Positions 34,030 to 46,300 of a stretch of 64,000 nucleotides of DNA are shown here, piece by piece (position 1 is the stretch's first letter; every line of letters starts with the position of its first letter). The DNA is from Schistocerca nitens (Eukaryota; Arthropoda; Insecta; Orthoptera; Acrididae): positions 495,706,109 through 495,770,108 of the forward strand of contig NC_064614.1 of NCBI RefSeq assembly GCF_023898315.1, written 5' to 3'. A model generated the notes under the pieces. That model had not been told where the DNA came from and searched no databases. It saw only the letters and a program-made list of their open reading frames with translations. A program made the position numbers and the translations under genes.

Positions 34030-34930
34030 CTAGGGTGATTTTTCGATTCCGTGACTGTAGAAATCACGTGGTTTTGAGACAAAGAACTCGTCGAGTTATG
34101 TTCGGAGTGCATTATCAGCCGGAAAAGAGGCACACTGAAGAGTTGTTCGATAGGGATCGGAAAAGATGAAAACCTGAGGGAGCAGGGTCAAGTAAATCGG
34201 GTGGGTGCGGAATTATTTCCCAACCCAATTCCCAAGCAGTGTTTTTTGTCAGTCTAGTAGAATACGGGCGGGCGTTATGGTGGAGTAGCATCACATCACC
34301 CACTCGTCTTGTTAGTTGTTCGTGGGTTGCGTCTGTAAGACGTCTCGGTTGTTGACAATAAATGTCAACAGTGATGGTTACACCCGGGGAACCAATTCGC
34401 AGTTAACCACACCGTCGCTGTTCCATCAGATGCGTAACGTTATCTTTTGTGGATGCGCGCAGGTCTTTGTACAGGGAGTCGTTGCTTTGCTTGGGCTCAA
34501 TCATTCCTTTCTTTTCGTATGTTAGCATACAGACATCATTTCTCGTCACCAGTTACGATACAGGATAGGAATCGTCAGTGTTGTCCACGAGCCAGCTGAT
34601 AACCAGCAAATGGAGATGAACAAATGGCCAGCCGCTGATTTTTGTGATTTTGGCTTGGAGCATGCGATACCCATTTTTGAGCCTTTCCATTCCATGCAAA
34701 TGTTGCACGATGGTGGAATGATCACATACATACTCCAGTACTCGAGTATGCTGACGTAGATCATTATGTATCAATTCTCTTCAACAATCTTCATCAAACC
34801 CCGAAAATCTTCCTGAACGATCTCCTTAAGATGAGGAAACTATTTTCTTGCCGTGCTCTGTGCAATGGCATTACCCCCATTAACTGGCTGCCTCCGCTGC
34901 TGTCACCGCTCTATTGAATTCAAAAAGAAG
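34030..34930 (-). pseudogene. Mariner transposon remnant
   Basis: Minus strand, in several frames: LFEFNRAVTAAEA (N-terminus, near 34920), STARK, then VTITVDIYCQQ (near 34360), DVMLLHHNARPYS (34290; active copies have LLHDNARPH) and GWEIIPHPP...FHLFRSLSN (34170). The catalytic Asp of HDN is His here, and the last one is Ser. The copy is old and inactive. TIRs were not identified. Confidence 0.75.
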
Positions 34931-36765
34931 AATACGTCGAAAATGTTCCGATTTCACTGCCTAGGACTCAATTTTCTAGCGTCTACAGCAGTACTCACTA
35001 TCAACAAATGACAAAATGACAATATGTAAACTCAAACTGCAACAGTGAAGTACAAATGAAAAAATGACAGTCGATAATAAACCCACAGCAACTGGGAAAC
35101 AAAAGCGCTGCGAACTTTAGCACCAGCTAATAGATTTCTATCTTAAACACCCGCTACACTAACACACACCACAAAGTAAATCAAAGAAATAAGCATAGCT
35201 TGATTTAAAGCTTTCATGTTGACCTTGAGACCACTAGAGACAAAAATATAAAGAAGGAAATAGTAGCGGGCCGTTTCAGGAATTACTCCGACATTCGTAT
35301 GAAGTATACGAAATCAATGACAAAGTTAATGCCGGAAGTTCCAAGCGAGGGACTGGCCTTGCTTCTCCAGAAATCGAGTGCACTACTACTTAATGACACG
35401 TTGTGTCATATTGCACGACATGACAAATGCTATGTTGGATGACATGATCGGCATGTGACACGTTACACGACATGGCGCCATTGCTTTACTTGGCATGACG
35501 CATTATTATATTACTTCAATTGGATACTAATACAGGCCAGTAAAAATACGAGAACATGTCAAGACGTTCTGATCTGAAGCTGCTAGATAAGTCGAAAAGC
35601 TAGTTCTTTTCTGTTACATCCCTGACCCTGCCCAGCACATTTTAGCCTTTTTTGTTGTATGATAGGAACATTTTTTTATTGTGGTATGCGTTATGAATAT
35701 AAACGGATTTAAAGTAAACATCACATCAATAGCTATAAACCGATGGAATTCACATTTGCTGAACGAGTCGTATTAACGTCGTCTATGTTCTTCAGGTGAA
35801 AGATGAGAGCAAAAATGTACTGTCGTATACACGTGAATTGGCAGGTACGTATTGTCTGACAAAATCGGTCTTTACAAAAGTATTTGTTGCAATGAGGCTG
35901 ATCTACATAAGCTATACGAAGTCATTAGGGTGATTAATATTTGCCATTTGAGTGTATTAACATCTGGTAAATTATTGTGTAATTTAAATTTCCTTGTGGT
36001 GTCTGTAGTTTGCTTCCGTTCTCGTGCTTGAAGGTGTAGTCAAAACGCCTTGTAGAATAAGCAGACATGGAACAAATTTTGCTCTGAAATTTTATTATTT
36101 GTGATTACGTGTCTAGCGATAACAAAAACTTTTGTTTGAAATTAGCTTGATATGCCGGATCTAAATTAGTTTCCACGTGAGAAACGTGTATCATATGTTG
36201 CCATTTACATCAAGCCCTGTGTTTTCAGCGGCAAAGATCTTTTCATTATGCTAACTATAGCATTGAAACTGGGAATAAGAAAGCAATTAGTGGGTCACAT
36301 ATGGAACGCAAAAAGGGCGTCCTAGAAGAAAGCGATCAGACAGCGACTATGCGAACTAGTGTTCCCCTTGAAACGCCACAACCCCCTTAAAATTTGTACC
36401 AAAAGAAATATCATCGTCGAAACAATAAAACCTTTTCTAGGCCACACTTAGCAGTCATTTCCTTACCCAGATACTCTCATAAGAACGAGTCCATTTTCAA
36501 AATGTGTTTTCACACCAAATGATAAATAACTCTTGAGAAATCTCAGTTCCTGTTCTAATGTGTTCAGTGCGGTTACTGTTGAAGAACTCAGATATCAAAC
36601 ATCATTTATTCTCTAGTGTCACGATAGCTAATTGCTGCCAGATACGTTTGTTTTTTTCTGTCCGCTGAAACTGACAAAGTACCTACGCTTTAAGAGAGGG
36701 ATTAGTGTGTCGGCCATTGCAATCTGTACTAGATGTAATATATGTGATTTTTTAGTTAACTTACC
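34931..36765. other. Stretch without an identified gene
   Basis: AT-rich intronic sequence of about 1.8 kb. A short cluster of irregular tgacac/cgacatg repeats at 35391-35490 is the only local structure. No frame longer than 60 codons starts here. Confidence 0.35.
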
Positions 36766-36774
36766 TGTCCTCTC

Positions 36775-38405
36775 TTTTTTTCAGTAGTCTTGACTGGTTT
36801 GATGCGGCTCACCACGAATTCCTCTCCAGTCTTTTCATCCAAGACTAGCACTTGCAACCTATGTCCTCTACTATTTGCTAGATGTATTCCAGTCTCTGTC
36901 TTCCCCTGCAGATTTTACCCTCTGCAACTCCCTCTATTACCATGGAAGTTACTCCATGATGTCGTAACAGGTGTTCTATCATCTCGTCGCTTCTTCTTGT
37001 CAGCGTTTTCCATGCATTTATTCCCTCGCCGATTCTGCAGAGAGCTCCTGCACTCCTTACCTTATCACTCCACGTAATGTTTAACGTTCGTCTGTAGCAC
37101 CACATCTCAAATATTTCGATTCTTTAGTGTTTCGGTTTTCCCACAGTCCATGTTTCACTATAATACAATGCTATGTTCCAAACGTACATTCTCAGAAATT
37201 TCTTCCTCAAAATAAGGCTTTCTTTGATACTGGTAGTCTTCTCTCGGCCAGGAATGCCCTCTTCGTCAGTGCTATTCTGGTTTTCGTATCCTCATTGCTC
37301 CGTCCGTCATGGTTTATTTTGCCTTATAGGTAGCGGAATTCCTTAACTTCATCTACTTCGTGATCTTTCGTCTTTCTTCGATTTACTCTCAGTCTATATT
37401 CTACACTCATTATACTGTTAATTCCATTCAACAGATCCTGTAATTCAGCTTCACTTTCACTAAGGATAGTAGTGTCATCAGCTAATCTTATCACTGATTT
37501 CCTCTCTTGAACCTTTCTTGTGCTTCTGTCATTGCTCCTTAGATGTATAGGTTGATAATTTGGGGTGAAATACTGCATCCCTGTCTTACACCGTTTTTAA
37601 TCCGAACACTTTGTTCATGGTCTCTCACTCTTATAGTTCCCTCTTTTTCTCGTACACCTCGTAGGTTATCCGTCTTTTCCTATAGCTTACCCCCTTTTTC
37701 CTCAGAATTTTGAACATCTTGCAACATTCTAAATTGTCGTATGCTTTCTCCGGGTCGACAAATCCTATGAACGTGCCTAATTTTTCTTCAGTCTTGCTTC
37801 CATTATCAACCGCAACGACATAATTACCTCTCTATTACCTTTACGGTTTCTAAAGCCAAACTGATCGTCATCTAACAGACCCTGAACTCTCCATTCTTCT
37901 GTATATTATTCTTATCAGCGACTTGGATGCCTGAACTGTTAAGCTGATTGTGCGATAATTCTCGCACTTGTCCCGTACAGTCTTCAGAATTTTTGGATTA
38001 CTTTTTCCCTGGAAGCCTGATGGTATCCCGGAAGTCTCATACAGTGTACGCACCAACGTGAATAGCCATTTTGTAGCAACTTTCCCCAGTGATTTTAGAA
38101 ATTCCGGTGGAATGTTATGTAACGCTTCTGCCTTATTTCATTTTAAGTCTTCCAAAGGTCTTTTAAATTCAGACTCTAATACAGGATCCCCTATCTCTGT
38201 CCTATCGACTCATGCCTCTCCTACAACCACGGCATCAAACAAGTCCTCCTCGTCACAGAGGCCTTCAGTATACTCTTTCCACGTATCTGCTCTCTCCTCT
38301 GCATTTAACAGTGGCATTCCCATCGCACTCTTAATGTTACCGCCGTTGCTTTTAATTTCACTGGAGGTTGTTTCGATTTTTCTACATGCCGAATCTCTCC
38401 TACGT
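36775..38405 (-). pseudogene. Non-LTR reverse transcriptase pseudogene, related subfamily
   Basis: Minus-strand pieces: NKAEALHNIPPEFLKSLG (near 38120), MVRTLYETSGIPSGFQ and ENYRTISLTV (37960-38050), LADDTTILSESEAELQDLLN (37490-37430, FADD box as LADD), then FKKVL/RTLNITW and MIEHLLRHHGVTSMVIEG (36980) and GRQRLEYI. The 3' end near 36775 borders tcagtagtcttgactggttt, like the copy at 30.7 kb. Stops occur throughout. Confidence 0.8.
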
Positions 38406-38734
38406 AATTTAAATCTGGTTTACGTCGAATACAATTAGAAGTTTTTCTTTTTTTGTAAATCTTAAAATCGGCATGACACTCATCACAGCACAATTCGAAT
38501 GCCCGACAAGTCGTGCACTTTCCGAATAGCTCGTGCTGAGCTTCCGAGCCATCACAACCCACCCTCGGTCAAACAGAGATAGAGCGCGCCCCTTCCCCTT
38601 TCTGTACACGGACTGCACTCTCACTCATACTACATGCACCGTGTGTGTGTCTTGCTCTCCAGGTGACGCTGCCATCTCCTGGACGGGTTTTTATTGATAG
38701 TAGGTCGGTGGTCATCAAGTTCTGGCTGACCAGT

Positions 38735-39860
38735 GTATACCTAATATCCCGATCTCGAACTACCTTGAAATTTTTCTTGATATTTTTATCCGTTTCCAAA
38801 ATACAAAGGTTCAAAGTTATATTGGGCGAATGAGTAAAATACGCACACAAAATTTTTTAAATAAAGTCATTGATAGTTGATGATGACAGCTACATTCATG
38901 ATATCCCCTGATTTAATCTGAAGAGTATACACTTGGTGAATAAATGAGTGATACATTTCCCTCAATTATGCCTGTACAGTTCGTCAGAATTGTATTACTT
39001 TGAGGCTTAAAAAATTGTTGGAAACATGATTTATTAATATCAAACAATCAAGACGGCTATACATAGCGGATGGCTGAATCTTTTACAATGTATTCCTAAA
39101 CTCTCGATCTCGCACAACCTTCAAAATTTTCTTGATATCTTCATCTCTTTCCAAGATACAGAGATTCAAAGTTATCCTACTCGTACACTTAAAATAGGCA
39201 CGTAAAATTAAATAAATTGGTTGATTTAATTAAACTGACGGGTATACCAGTGAATGAATGAATCACGATACATTTGCGCAAATTCATGAGTGTTTCCTCA
39301 GGAAACGTCTTTTTCGCTAGTTTTTCACAGTTAGCAGCGAGCTAAAACCCAGCCACGGCGTTCAAGACAGCTATATACAGCAAATGGCTGTAATTTTTAT
39401 GATACATTCCTAAGATTCCGAGCAACCTTGAAAATTTTCTAGCTTTCTTCGTTTGTTTCCGGGATACAGAGCTTCGAAGTTATCCTACTTGTGTATGCAG
39501 AATATGCACGTGATGTGAGGCGAAAAATTGGTTTATAAAGTGACGTAGCACGGAGAAATATTATGTTAAGTGTCTCCGTTATCATCAAAATGGTTCTAGG
39601 AACTTACGTTGTAGTACTGAAGAACTTGCAAAATTTTTATCTACGTAAAATCGCGTCTGAGTTTTGCGTTATTTCAGTTTCACATAAGTAAACTATCAAA
39701 TGTCGCTTTATAAAATACGTTTTCACCACAGACCGCATTTTACGTAGGTACTTCATGTACACAAGTAGACTAACTTTGAACCCCTCTATCTCGGACACGG
39801 ATAAAGATCTCTAGAAAATTTTCAAGGTTGTTCGACACCGGAAGCTTAGGAATGTATCCT
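38735..39860. repeat. Modular repeat, three direct and one inverted core
   Basis: The core described for 19.8-20.3 kb occurs near 38745, 39098 and 39410, about 310-350 bp apart, and inverted near 39755-39860. Between cores are gacggctatacatagcggat-like blocks. The period and order suggest a decayed tandem array. Confidence 0.6.
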
Positions 39861-39896
39861 AGAAAAAGGCGAATATGACGGGTCAGGAAAATTTTG

Positions 39897-40465
39897 CCCC
39901 ATCACATTCATTGCCTACCAATGCTCTTCTCATTGTCACTATCTCTCTCTTCGTCGCTGCCTTGTCATAGACTGTCTCCCACCCTGCCCCTCTCTTTTTT
40001 AATATACTGCCATTGTCTCCTTCGCTCTTTCAATTCTACAGTTGCTGTCTACTATCTTCTAGTATTTATTACTTCACAGTCTCTTTCCTCTCTGCCACAG
40101 CGTTCTTCTCTCTCAGCATAAAAAAGGCGAACATGCTCCTCTTCATTAAAAGACTGTGACTCATAAATGGGGTACCGGCTGCCTTCCTCAGCATCTTTAA
40201 AAATATCAGCAAAAATGTAGGCATGCTAACAGACTCGCAGTTTTTTCTGCTGTGAGAGAAGGAGACAATGTCAGAGGGACAGAGACGAAGAAGTAACAGA
40301 TACTGGAAGAGAGTAGTTGTGACATAAAAGAGCGAAGGAGACAACGGCAGTGCAAGAGAAAGAGAGGGTCAAGTGGGAGACAGTCTATGACCACGATAAC
40401 GGGGAAGAGAGAGATAGTGCCGGCGAGGAGAAGGAGCAGTAGTGGGAGAGAATGAATGAGATAGT
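39897..40465. repeat. Palindrome of pyrimidine- and purine-rich arms
   Basis: The CT-rich arm at about 39897-40130 is the reverse complement, with mismatches, of the GA-rich arm at about 40205-40465 (catagactgtctcccac against gtgggagacagtctatg; ttgtctccttcgctctt against aagagcgaaggagacaa). The centre is near 40168. It is continuous with the purine-rich repeat running to 40910, which matches 20550-21470. Confidence 0.7.
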
Positions 40466-41039
40466 AACAGTAAGAGAGAGCAAGACGGAGCACTGACAGC
40501 GAGAGAAGAAAGTTGTACTAGGATATAATGATGGAGACTATAGCTGTGAGACAGAAGGCGGTGACAGCTGTAGAATCACAAAGAGATAATGATAATTAGA
40601 TGGTCCGAATGAGTGAGTGAGAATGGTGAACTGGCAGTGCATTGGCATGAAAGACTTACAGCAAAGGACTAGTGGGTGTGAGCGAGTTACAATTATGCGA
40701 GCTTGTGGAAATGAGAGGCGAGTCGCACCTTAAAAAGGGAGCGAATATTTTTGCAAGCCAAAATTTTTAGAGAAATCTTGAAAGTTGCTGAGAAAAGTAG
40801 AATGAGGCATTTGGTACCCCACTTTTAAGTCAGAGTCATTTAGTAAAGAAGAGCAAATTTGCCTTTTTGGGCTCGATAGGATCATTTTTGCCGCTGGTAC
40901 ATATTATTATTGATTTCATAAGCGTGATGTAATAGCAAATAGTTGCTATGTTAAGAAAGGAGTACGCTTAATCTGGCCGTAACTTGATAGGTCGTCACTG
41001 AAAATACGTTCTGATCGATTACCTCTTTCGTCATTATCG

Positions 41040-41800
41040 ATAAACTACATCCTTAGCCATAAAAACTGAAACACCAGAAAGAGTACCAAATTAAGAAATG
41101 TTCCTTATTATGCGCATATAGTATTGCGTGATGAATACATGATTAAATTTGTATTGATTTGGGGGTTTACACGGTATGAAATTTGGCACACTTCCCAGCA
41201 CGTCTGACAGAAACACTACTTCAATTGTTGCTGGGCATAGAGTCAAACTACGCTTGGATGATAGATCCAGTTACGTCATTCCATTCTGTACCAGCATTCA
41301 TCAGCCACAGAGACTGACAAATGGTGACGTGCTAGCTGGGGCAACTGTCTAACACACTCTGTATACAGGCAGGCAGGGACAGTCGAACAGCAGGAGGCCT
41401 TGCGTCATCTTGTTGAAATATAACATCGCGGAGACCCCGAATATAATGCTCAGACATGGGCCATAACTCGTTACAATCGTGACACCAGTTGTCCGGATAC
41501 ACGAACCAGAGTTGATGTTTTAGTGTACCCACTGGGACCCAATAATATCACGTCAGGTGCTGGGCCAGTATGAGGATGCGGAGTGCAACATGGCAACGTT
41601 TGTTCCCCCCTCCCCGCAGCCACCACACAGGGATTTGCCCATTGTGAAGCCATATGCAGAACCGGAACTCATATGTAATGGAGACTTGTGTCTAATGATG
41701 TTACTGGGCTCACCGTTATCGGATGCTGCTCTCTGCTACCGCGTCAAGGGAAGCCGCAACAATAGTCCGTAGTCCTGCAAACGTCGATTTACTCACAACT
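41040..41800 (-). pseudogene. Tc1-like transposon fragment
   Basis: Minus strand carries PLHM...GPAPDVILLGPSGY (normally GVMVWGA), then ALYSGSPRCYISTR and the second catalytic block VIFQQDDARPPAVRLSL (near 41420), then VC-TVAPAS. Multiple stops. The C-terminal Glu region is lost. Confidence 0.6.
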
Positions 41801-41855
41801 TACTACAAACAGGTTCATTTTCTGATTTACGGTACGGGACCTGGTAGTACGAATG

Positions 41856-42085
41856 GTACACTGTAATGCTGCCGAGAATTCTTCCGGGTTGTATGGCCGT
41901 GGTCCATGGAACTCTTCTATCCCTGACGTTTCGTGCAAAGCTACGTTAGACATCTTCGGAGATGCTCCAGGTTGTGCTGAGTCTTGTCGACTCCAACTTG
42001 GCTTTGGAGGAAATGTCAGGGATAGAAGAGCTCCATGGACCGTGGCCATGCAACCCGGCAGATTTCTCGGCAGCAGAAACATCCG
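41856..42085. repeat. Foldback element
   Basis: Arms at about 41886-41930 and 42018-42062 are inverted copies (tggtccatggaactcttcta against tagaagagctccatggacc; cgggttgtatggcc against ggccatgcaacccg). An outer pair, gtacactgtaatgctgccga and its complement, is weaker. The 90-bp spacer has no coding capacity. Confidence 0.65.
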
Positions 42086-42385
42086 GTCGTGAAAGCCTTG
42101 ATGGTATGAGTACACTGTAATACAAAAAGACGCATCACGGAGGTGTTATCCGAATGGGACGGAAATTGCTAGATGTGGTGCATATGTAGGGCCAAACAAA
42201 TTATTACAGTTTCAGAAAAATTGAATGGTTTATTCAAGAGAAAGAGCTTCAGCACTCGAGCAGTCAACAACGCGGTGGTCCACCTACGGCCCTTATGCAA
42301 GCCGTTATTAGGCTTGACTTTGATTGATAGAGTAGCTGGAAGTCCTCCTGAGTGATATCGTGCCAAATTCTGTCCAATTGGCGCG

Positions 42386-43090
42386 TTAGATCGTTAAAAT
42401 CCCGAAATGGTTGTAAGGCCCTGTCCATAATCTCCAGACTTTCTCAACTGGAGAGAGATTTGGCGACCTTTCCGGCCAAGGTAGGATCTGGCAAGCACGA
42501 AGACAAGCAGTAAAAACTCTTGCCATTCGCGAGCGGGTATTATCTTGCTGAAATGTAAACTGAGGATGGCTTGCCATTAAGCACGACAAAACGGGCCGTA
42601 GAATATCGTCTACGTACCGCTGTGTTCTAAGGTTGCAGCGGATCACAACAGTACGTCGATGATATTCTACGCCCCGTTTTGTTTCCTTCTATGGAAAGCC
42701 ATTCTCGGCTTACATTTCCGCAAAATAGTGCTCGCCCGCACACGATTAGAGTTTGTACTGCTGGTCTCCCGGCCGGTGTGGCCGAGCGGCTCTAGGCGCT
42801 TCAGTCTAAAACCGCGCGACCGCTACGGGCTTCGGGCATGGATGTGTGTGATGTCTTTAGGTTAGTTAGGTTTAAGTAGTTCTAAGTTCTAGGGGACTGA
42901 TGACTTCAGCTGTTAAGTCCCATAGTGCTCATAGCCATTTGAACTGCTGGTCTTCGTGGTTGCTGAACCTACCTTGGCCATCAAGGTCACCAAATCTCTT
43001 CCCAACTGAGAACGTTTTGAGCATTGTGGGCAGGGCCATCATCTAGTTCGCTTTTTACGAAGGGGCCTCTGACATTTTGCTAGGCGGTGC
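42386..43090. pseudogene. Two Tc1 transposase fragments head to head
   Basis: A minus-strand fragment (42660 to 42386) reads QRYVDDILRPVLSCLM, FQQDNTRSRMARV and SPNLSPVEKVW. A plus-strand fragment starts at about 42645 with YVDDILRPVLFPSM, FPQNSARPHT and, after a SINE, TYLGHQG. The two share the same transposase segment and abut at the gtagaatatcgtctacgtac / gtacgtcgatgatattctac junction (42598-42669), forming an imperfect palindrome. Confidence 0.7.
42768..42942 (+). mobile_element. tRNA-derived SINE, main family
   Basis: A plus copy with an internal deletion in the tRNA-like part (cgctacgggcttcgggcat lacks the B box). The duplication actgctggtct flanks it. It interrupts the plus-strand Tc1 fragment. 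Confidence 0.85.
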
Positions 43091-43426
43091 ATCTGGCCCT
43101 CCTGAAACTACCGATTCCATATTCATCTAGCGTAATGCTATCCGAACCAGCGCGAGCAGCAGTATTGCGGAACCTCAGTCTCGATAGTCCACGATTGTGT
43201 CGCTGTCAAATCCTGACCTGTGCTGGTACACGGGTCTTACCGAGGCATACCACTATCTTTTCACAAACAACAACGAGTGCGATCTTTTAAATAACAACCA
43301 CGAATGAACTTCGATTTCTGAATGAGAAACTCGCAGTTTTATATTTCCCTTTATACAGAATGTAGGTGTTGTTACACCTACACATTTTGTGTGGTCGCGC
43401 TGAAATACTAATTAGAGTGTAGAACA

Positions 43427-43957
43427 ATAGCGTCCACCAGTCACCATAAAAGGTGATTGTATTTCATGCACGAACGGTTTCGGGTTTGTGTTCATCTTCA
43501 GGTGGTTTTACATTCAATTATGCGTTTCATATCTTAATCTTGGAGATCAATCTTTAAATAAAAGCAAATAATGTGATGAAGACTAAATAGATGTAGGTGA
43601 AATAATTGGAAGTCGCTAAGGGCATGTGCTGTAAATTATTATAGTACATACATACAGCTGGAGTACCCATGTCGTTTCCACATTACATTCATCATATTTT
43701 TGGAGGAAATATCTCGATTTAATAATTTACAGCACATATCGCTTAGCAATGTCCAATCGTTTCAGTGAGATCTATTTAATTATAGTCATATTATTTGTTA
43801 TTTATTATTTTAGTTAATCTTATTTATTGCTCTCTAACATTGAGCACTGAAACATGTAACTGAATGTAAAACCACACGAAGATGAGCACAAGCCCGAAAC
43901 CGTACATGCATTAAATAAAATCTCTTTCTGTTGTGACTGGTAGCTGTTATTATTCAA
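43427..43957. repeat. Palindromic element, arms about 260 bp
   Basis: Left and right halves are reverse complements with mismatches around a centre near 43692. Anchors: ggtttcgggtttgtgttcat against atgagcacaagcccgaaacc; gtggttttacattca against tgaatgtaaaaccac; gtgctgtaaattatta against taatttacagcac. Each arm holds AATAAA-like signals. Its form parallels the palindrome at 13880-15370. Confidence 0.72.
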
Positions 43958-44203
43958 CACCCCGTAAAGAAACAGTCACGGAGTTCAACTGCATCCCTTG
44001 TGGATAAAATGCACGAAATGCTAATCATTTGAATGCGATACACTTGATGCCTACTTGATATTTGTTGCATGCCGTCTTTATAGCGTTGCAATTTTAGTGG
44101 TTATCCGTGTGCTATGTACGCGTGATGTTGTTGGAAGTGGTTATGCAAGGGCCTGCTACGAATTCGCGAGTGCGCCTGGGGGTGCGCAGCAGACGCCACT
44201 CAC

Positions 44204-44368
44204 GTTGCAGGATCCCTTGCCGCCGTCGGGGACTCCGGCGCAGATCTGCGAGTCGTGGACGGTGCCGTTGCCCCAGAGCGCAATGTAGATCTCGCGGCAA
44301 CGCGCCAGGCTCACCGTCTCCAGCTGAACCTCCATCAGCACGTCGGAAGCTGTCGGGTCTTCGGGGCC
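44204..44368 (-). CDS. Serine protease exon: S1-pocket segment with ICAG
   Basis: The exon is 165 bp (55 codons) with acceptor TTCACAG and donor GTGAGT, phase 0 at both ends. It starts GPEDPTASDVL and ends GGKGSCN. The motif SLARC...QICAG supplies the Cys168-Cys182 pair typical of S1 proteases, and SCN leads straight into GDSGGP in the next exon. The residue at the base of the specificity pocket (189, chymotrypsin numbering) is Gly in KGSC, where trypsins have Asp (KDSC). Trypsin-like cleavage after Arg or Lys is therefore not expected; an elastase- or chymotrypsin-like pocket is more likely if the protein is active. A sequon NGT is present. Confidence 0.88.
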
Positions 44369-44523
44369 CTGTGAACACCAGGTGTGTTAACTCTATGAAA
44401 CTTGTCTGCCTATTGCAACGAGAATGTGTATCCAATTACGAAGCGCCAAAATCAAATGTTAAGCAACATTTTTCTTTGTAGCGTAAAGAAGGTTGTTTAT
44501 ACAAATAGTGGATCATTACAAGT

Positions 44524-44723
44524 GCACAGCGCCAGCGTTACCATCTATCACGCAAGGGGGCCCGGGTTCGACTCCCGGCAGGGGACTGGGTGTTGTGTGT
44601 CCTTCATAATCATTTTCATCATCACTGACACACAAGTGGCGTCCACTAAAAAGACTTGCAATACGGTGGCCGAACCCCGAATGGGATATCCCGCCAATAA
44701 ATGCCACACGATCATCTCATTTC
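44524..44723 (+). mobile_element. SINE, fourth variant
   Basis: A 200-bp unit starts acagcgccagcgttacc, carries cccgggttcgactcccggca (B box), then actgggtgttgtgtgtcctt and a body ending gccacacgatcatctcattt. The perfect duplication atcattacaagt lies at 44512-44523 and 44724-44735. The tail differs from the main family. Confidence 0.82.
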
Positions 44724-44735
44724 ATCATTACAAGT

Positions 44736-46091
44736 AACCTCTGAAACTAATAAATAATGATATTTTGAATGTAAAAATATAGGAGAGTATAGCTGCTTGT
44801 GTAATGAGTCTGCTGTTTATTAATACCGCCAAACATGGAGGAAGGGACTATATCTAAGTGAACAATCCTGACTGGGTTTTGTCATTTATAACATATTTTG
44901 GATGGTCTGAATGGTATGAATAGAACGAAATACCTCCAATTTCTAGTGCTGGTATTGTTGAAATCAATGATAAAAATTGTTGGGGATTATACTGTATACT
45001 GAAGATAAAGTATCAGTTAAAACTGTCACTAATCATTACATAGAAAAGTGAACAGTTCAATTGTACAAGATTACACAGCACTGACACATGAAGGAGGGAA
45101 AAAAAACAGTATTAACACAGTATCCTCATGGGATTATCGACGCAACACATCATTTTCCTTGCGTCTGGGGCTGCAAGACGGAGCAAGTACGGGTAAAGAA
45201 TTTAAAGGCACCATCTCCGGTAAGTGGAATCACAAGGCTTGTATTTTGTAGCAATTCCGTAAGACAACATCTTACATCACTGTCATATTGACATTATAAC
45301 AGAGGGTTAAATCTAGTACGATAAAAGGAAACCAACACCATCCAGTCGACATTTCGTGAGCTGTTCTTTCAAAGTAAGGATACGTGCGCGATCATCTAAG
45401 CTATGCTCCATTCACGAATTCAGGATAAAGAATTTAGCGAATTAGCTGAAATCGATTGTATCAGTTTTCCAGGATACTAAATACGATGATCACATTGAGT
45501 CAGTAATAGGTAAAAGGCTGGCTGAGATAGGTAACGTCTACCCACCTTGTACTAATATTAAAAAGATATCTGTAATATAGCTACCTGCATCAGGTGTTGA
45601 CATTCCATAAATTTACTTTTATGGACGGTAGATTTTACCCTGACAAAAGTGGAACACTGACGAAGGGAAATTTACTTTGGTGCTCTTGCCCGCGCCATTA
45701 CCTAGTAGTGATTGAGCTTATCGACAGCGTCTGCGTCATTCGTACTGTACCCTGAAAAACAACAGCTCTTGCGACTGTTGGCTGCTGAACGCATGGCAAC
45801 AGACGATAGGACAAGCCTAGGTGTCTGCCTTCAGTGATTCAACTGAGGCCCAGAACAACGCCTTGAACGATTCACAGCAGTATTCGATGACCCTCACAGT
45901 AGGTTTGGTTCAGGCAGGCAAGGCAAGGGCGTACCACTGACCGTGGCTAGCAAAGCAGTGTGGGGTTGAAATCAACCTTTGGATTGAAGGAAGTCTTATT
46001 GACATATAGCTCTTTTAATTTCAGTCGACTAGATGGGCGCAAGAACTGCAGTATGTGGCCCCATGTGTTCCTCAGGTTATTCTTATTGACT
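44736..46091. other. Intronic stretch without an identified gene
   Basis: Third visible intron sequence. Only short frames occur. Some segments (about 45640-45980) have a transposon-like, less AT-rich composition, but no motif was recognised. Confidence 0.3.
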
Positions 46092-46100
46092 CCCATAATT

Positions 46101-46300
46101 TGTCCGGCAGTGGTGGCCGAGCGGTTCTAGGCGCTACAGTCTGGAACCGCGCGACCGCTACGGTCGCAGGTTCGAATCCTGCCTCGGGCATGGATGTGTG
46201 TGATGTCCTTGGGTTAGTTAGGTTTAAGTAGTTCTAAGTTCTAGGGGACTGATGACCTCATAAGTTAAGTCCCATAGTGCTCAGAGCCAAATTGAACCAA
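46101..46300 (+). mobile_element. tRNA-derived SINE, main family
   Basis: A full-length plus copy with a well-preserved tRNA-like head (ggccgagcggttctaggcgc, B box ggttcgaatcc). The perfect duplication cccataatt lies at 46092-46100 and 46301-46309. Confidence 0.92.
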
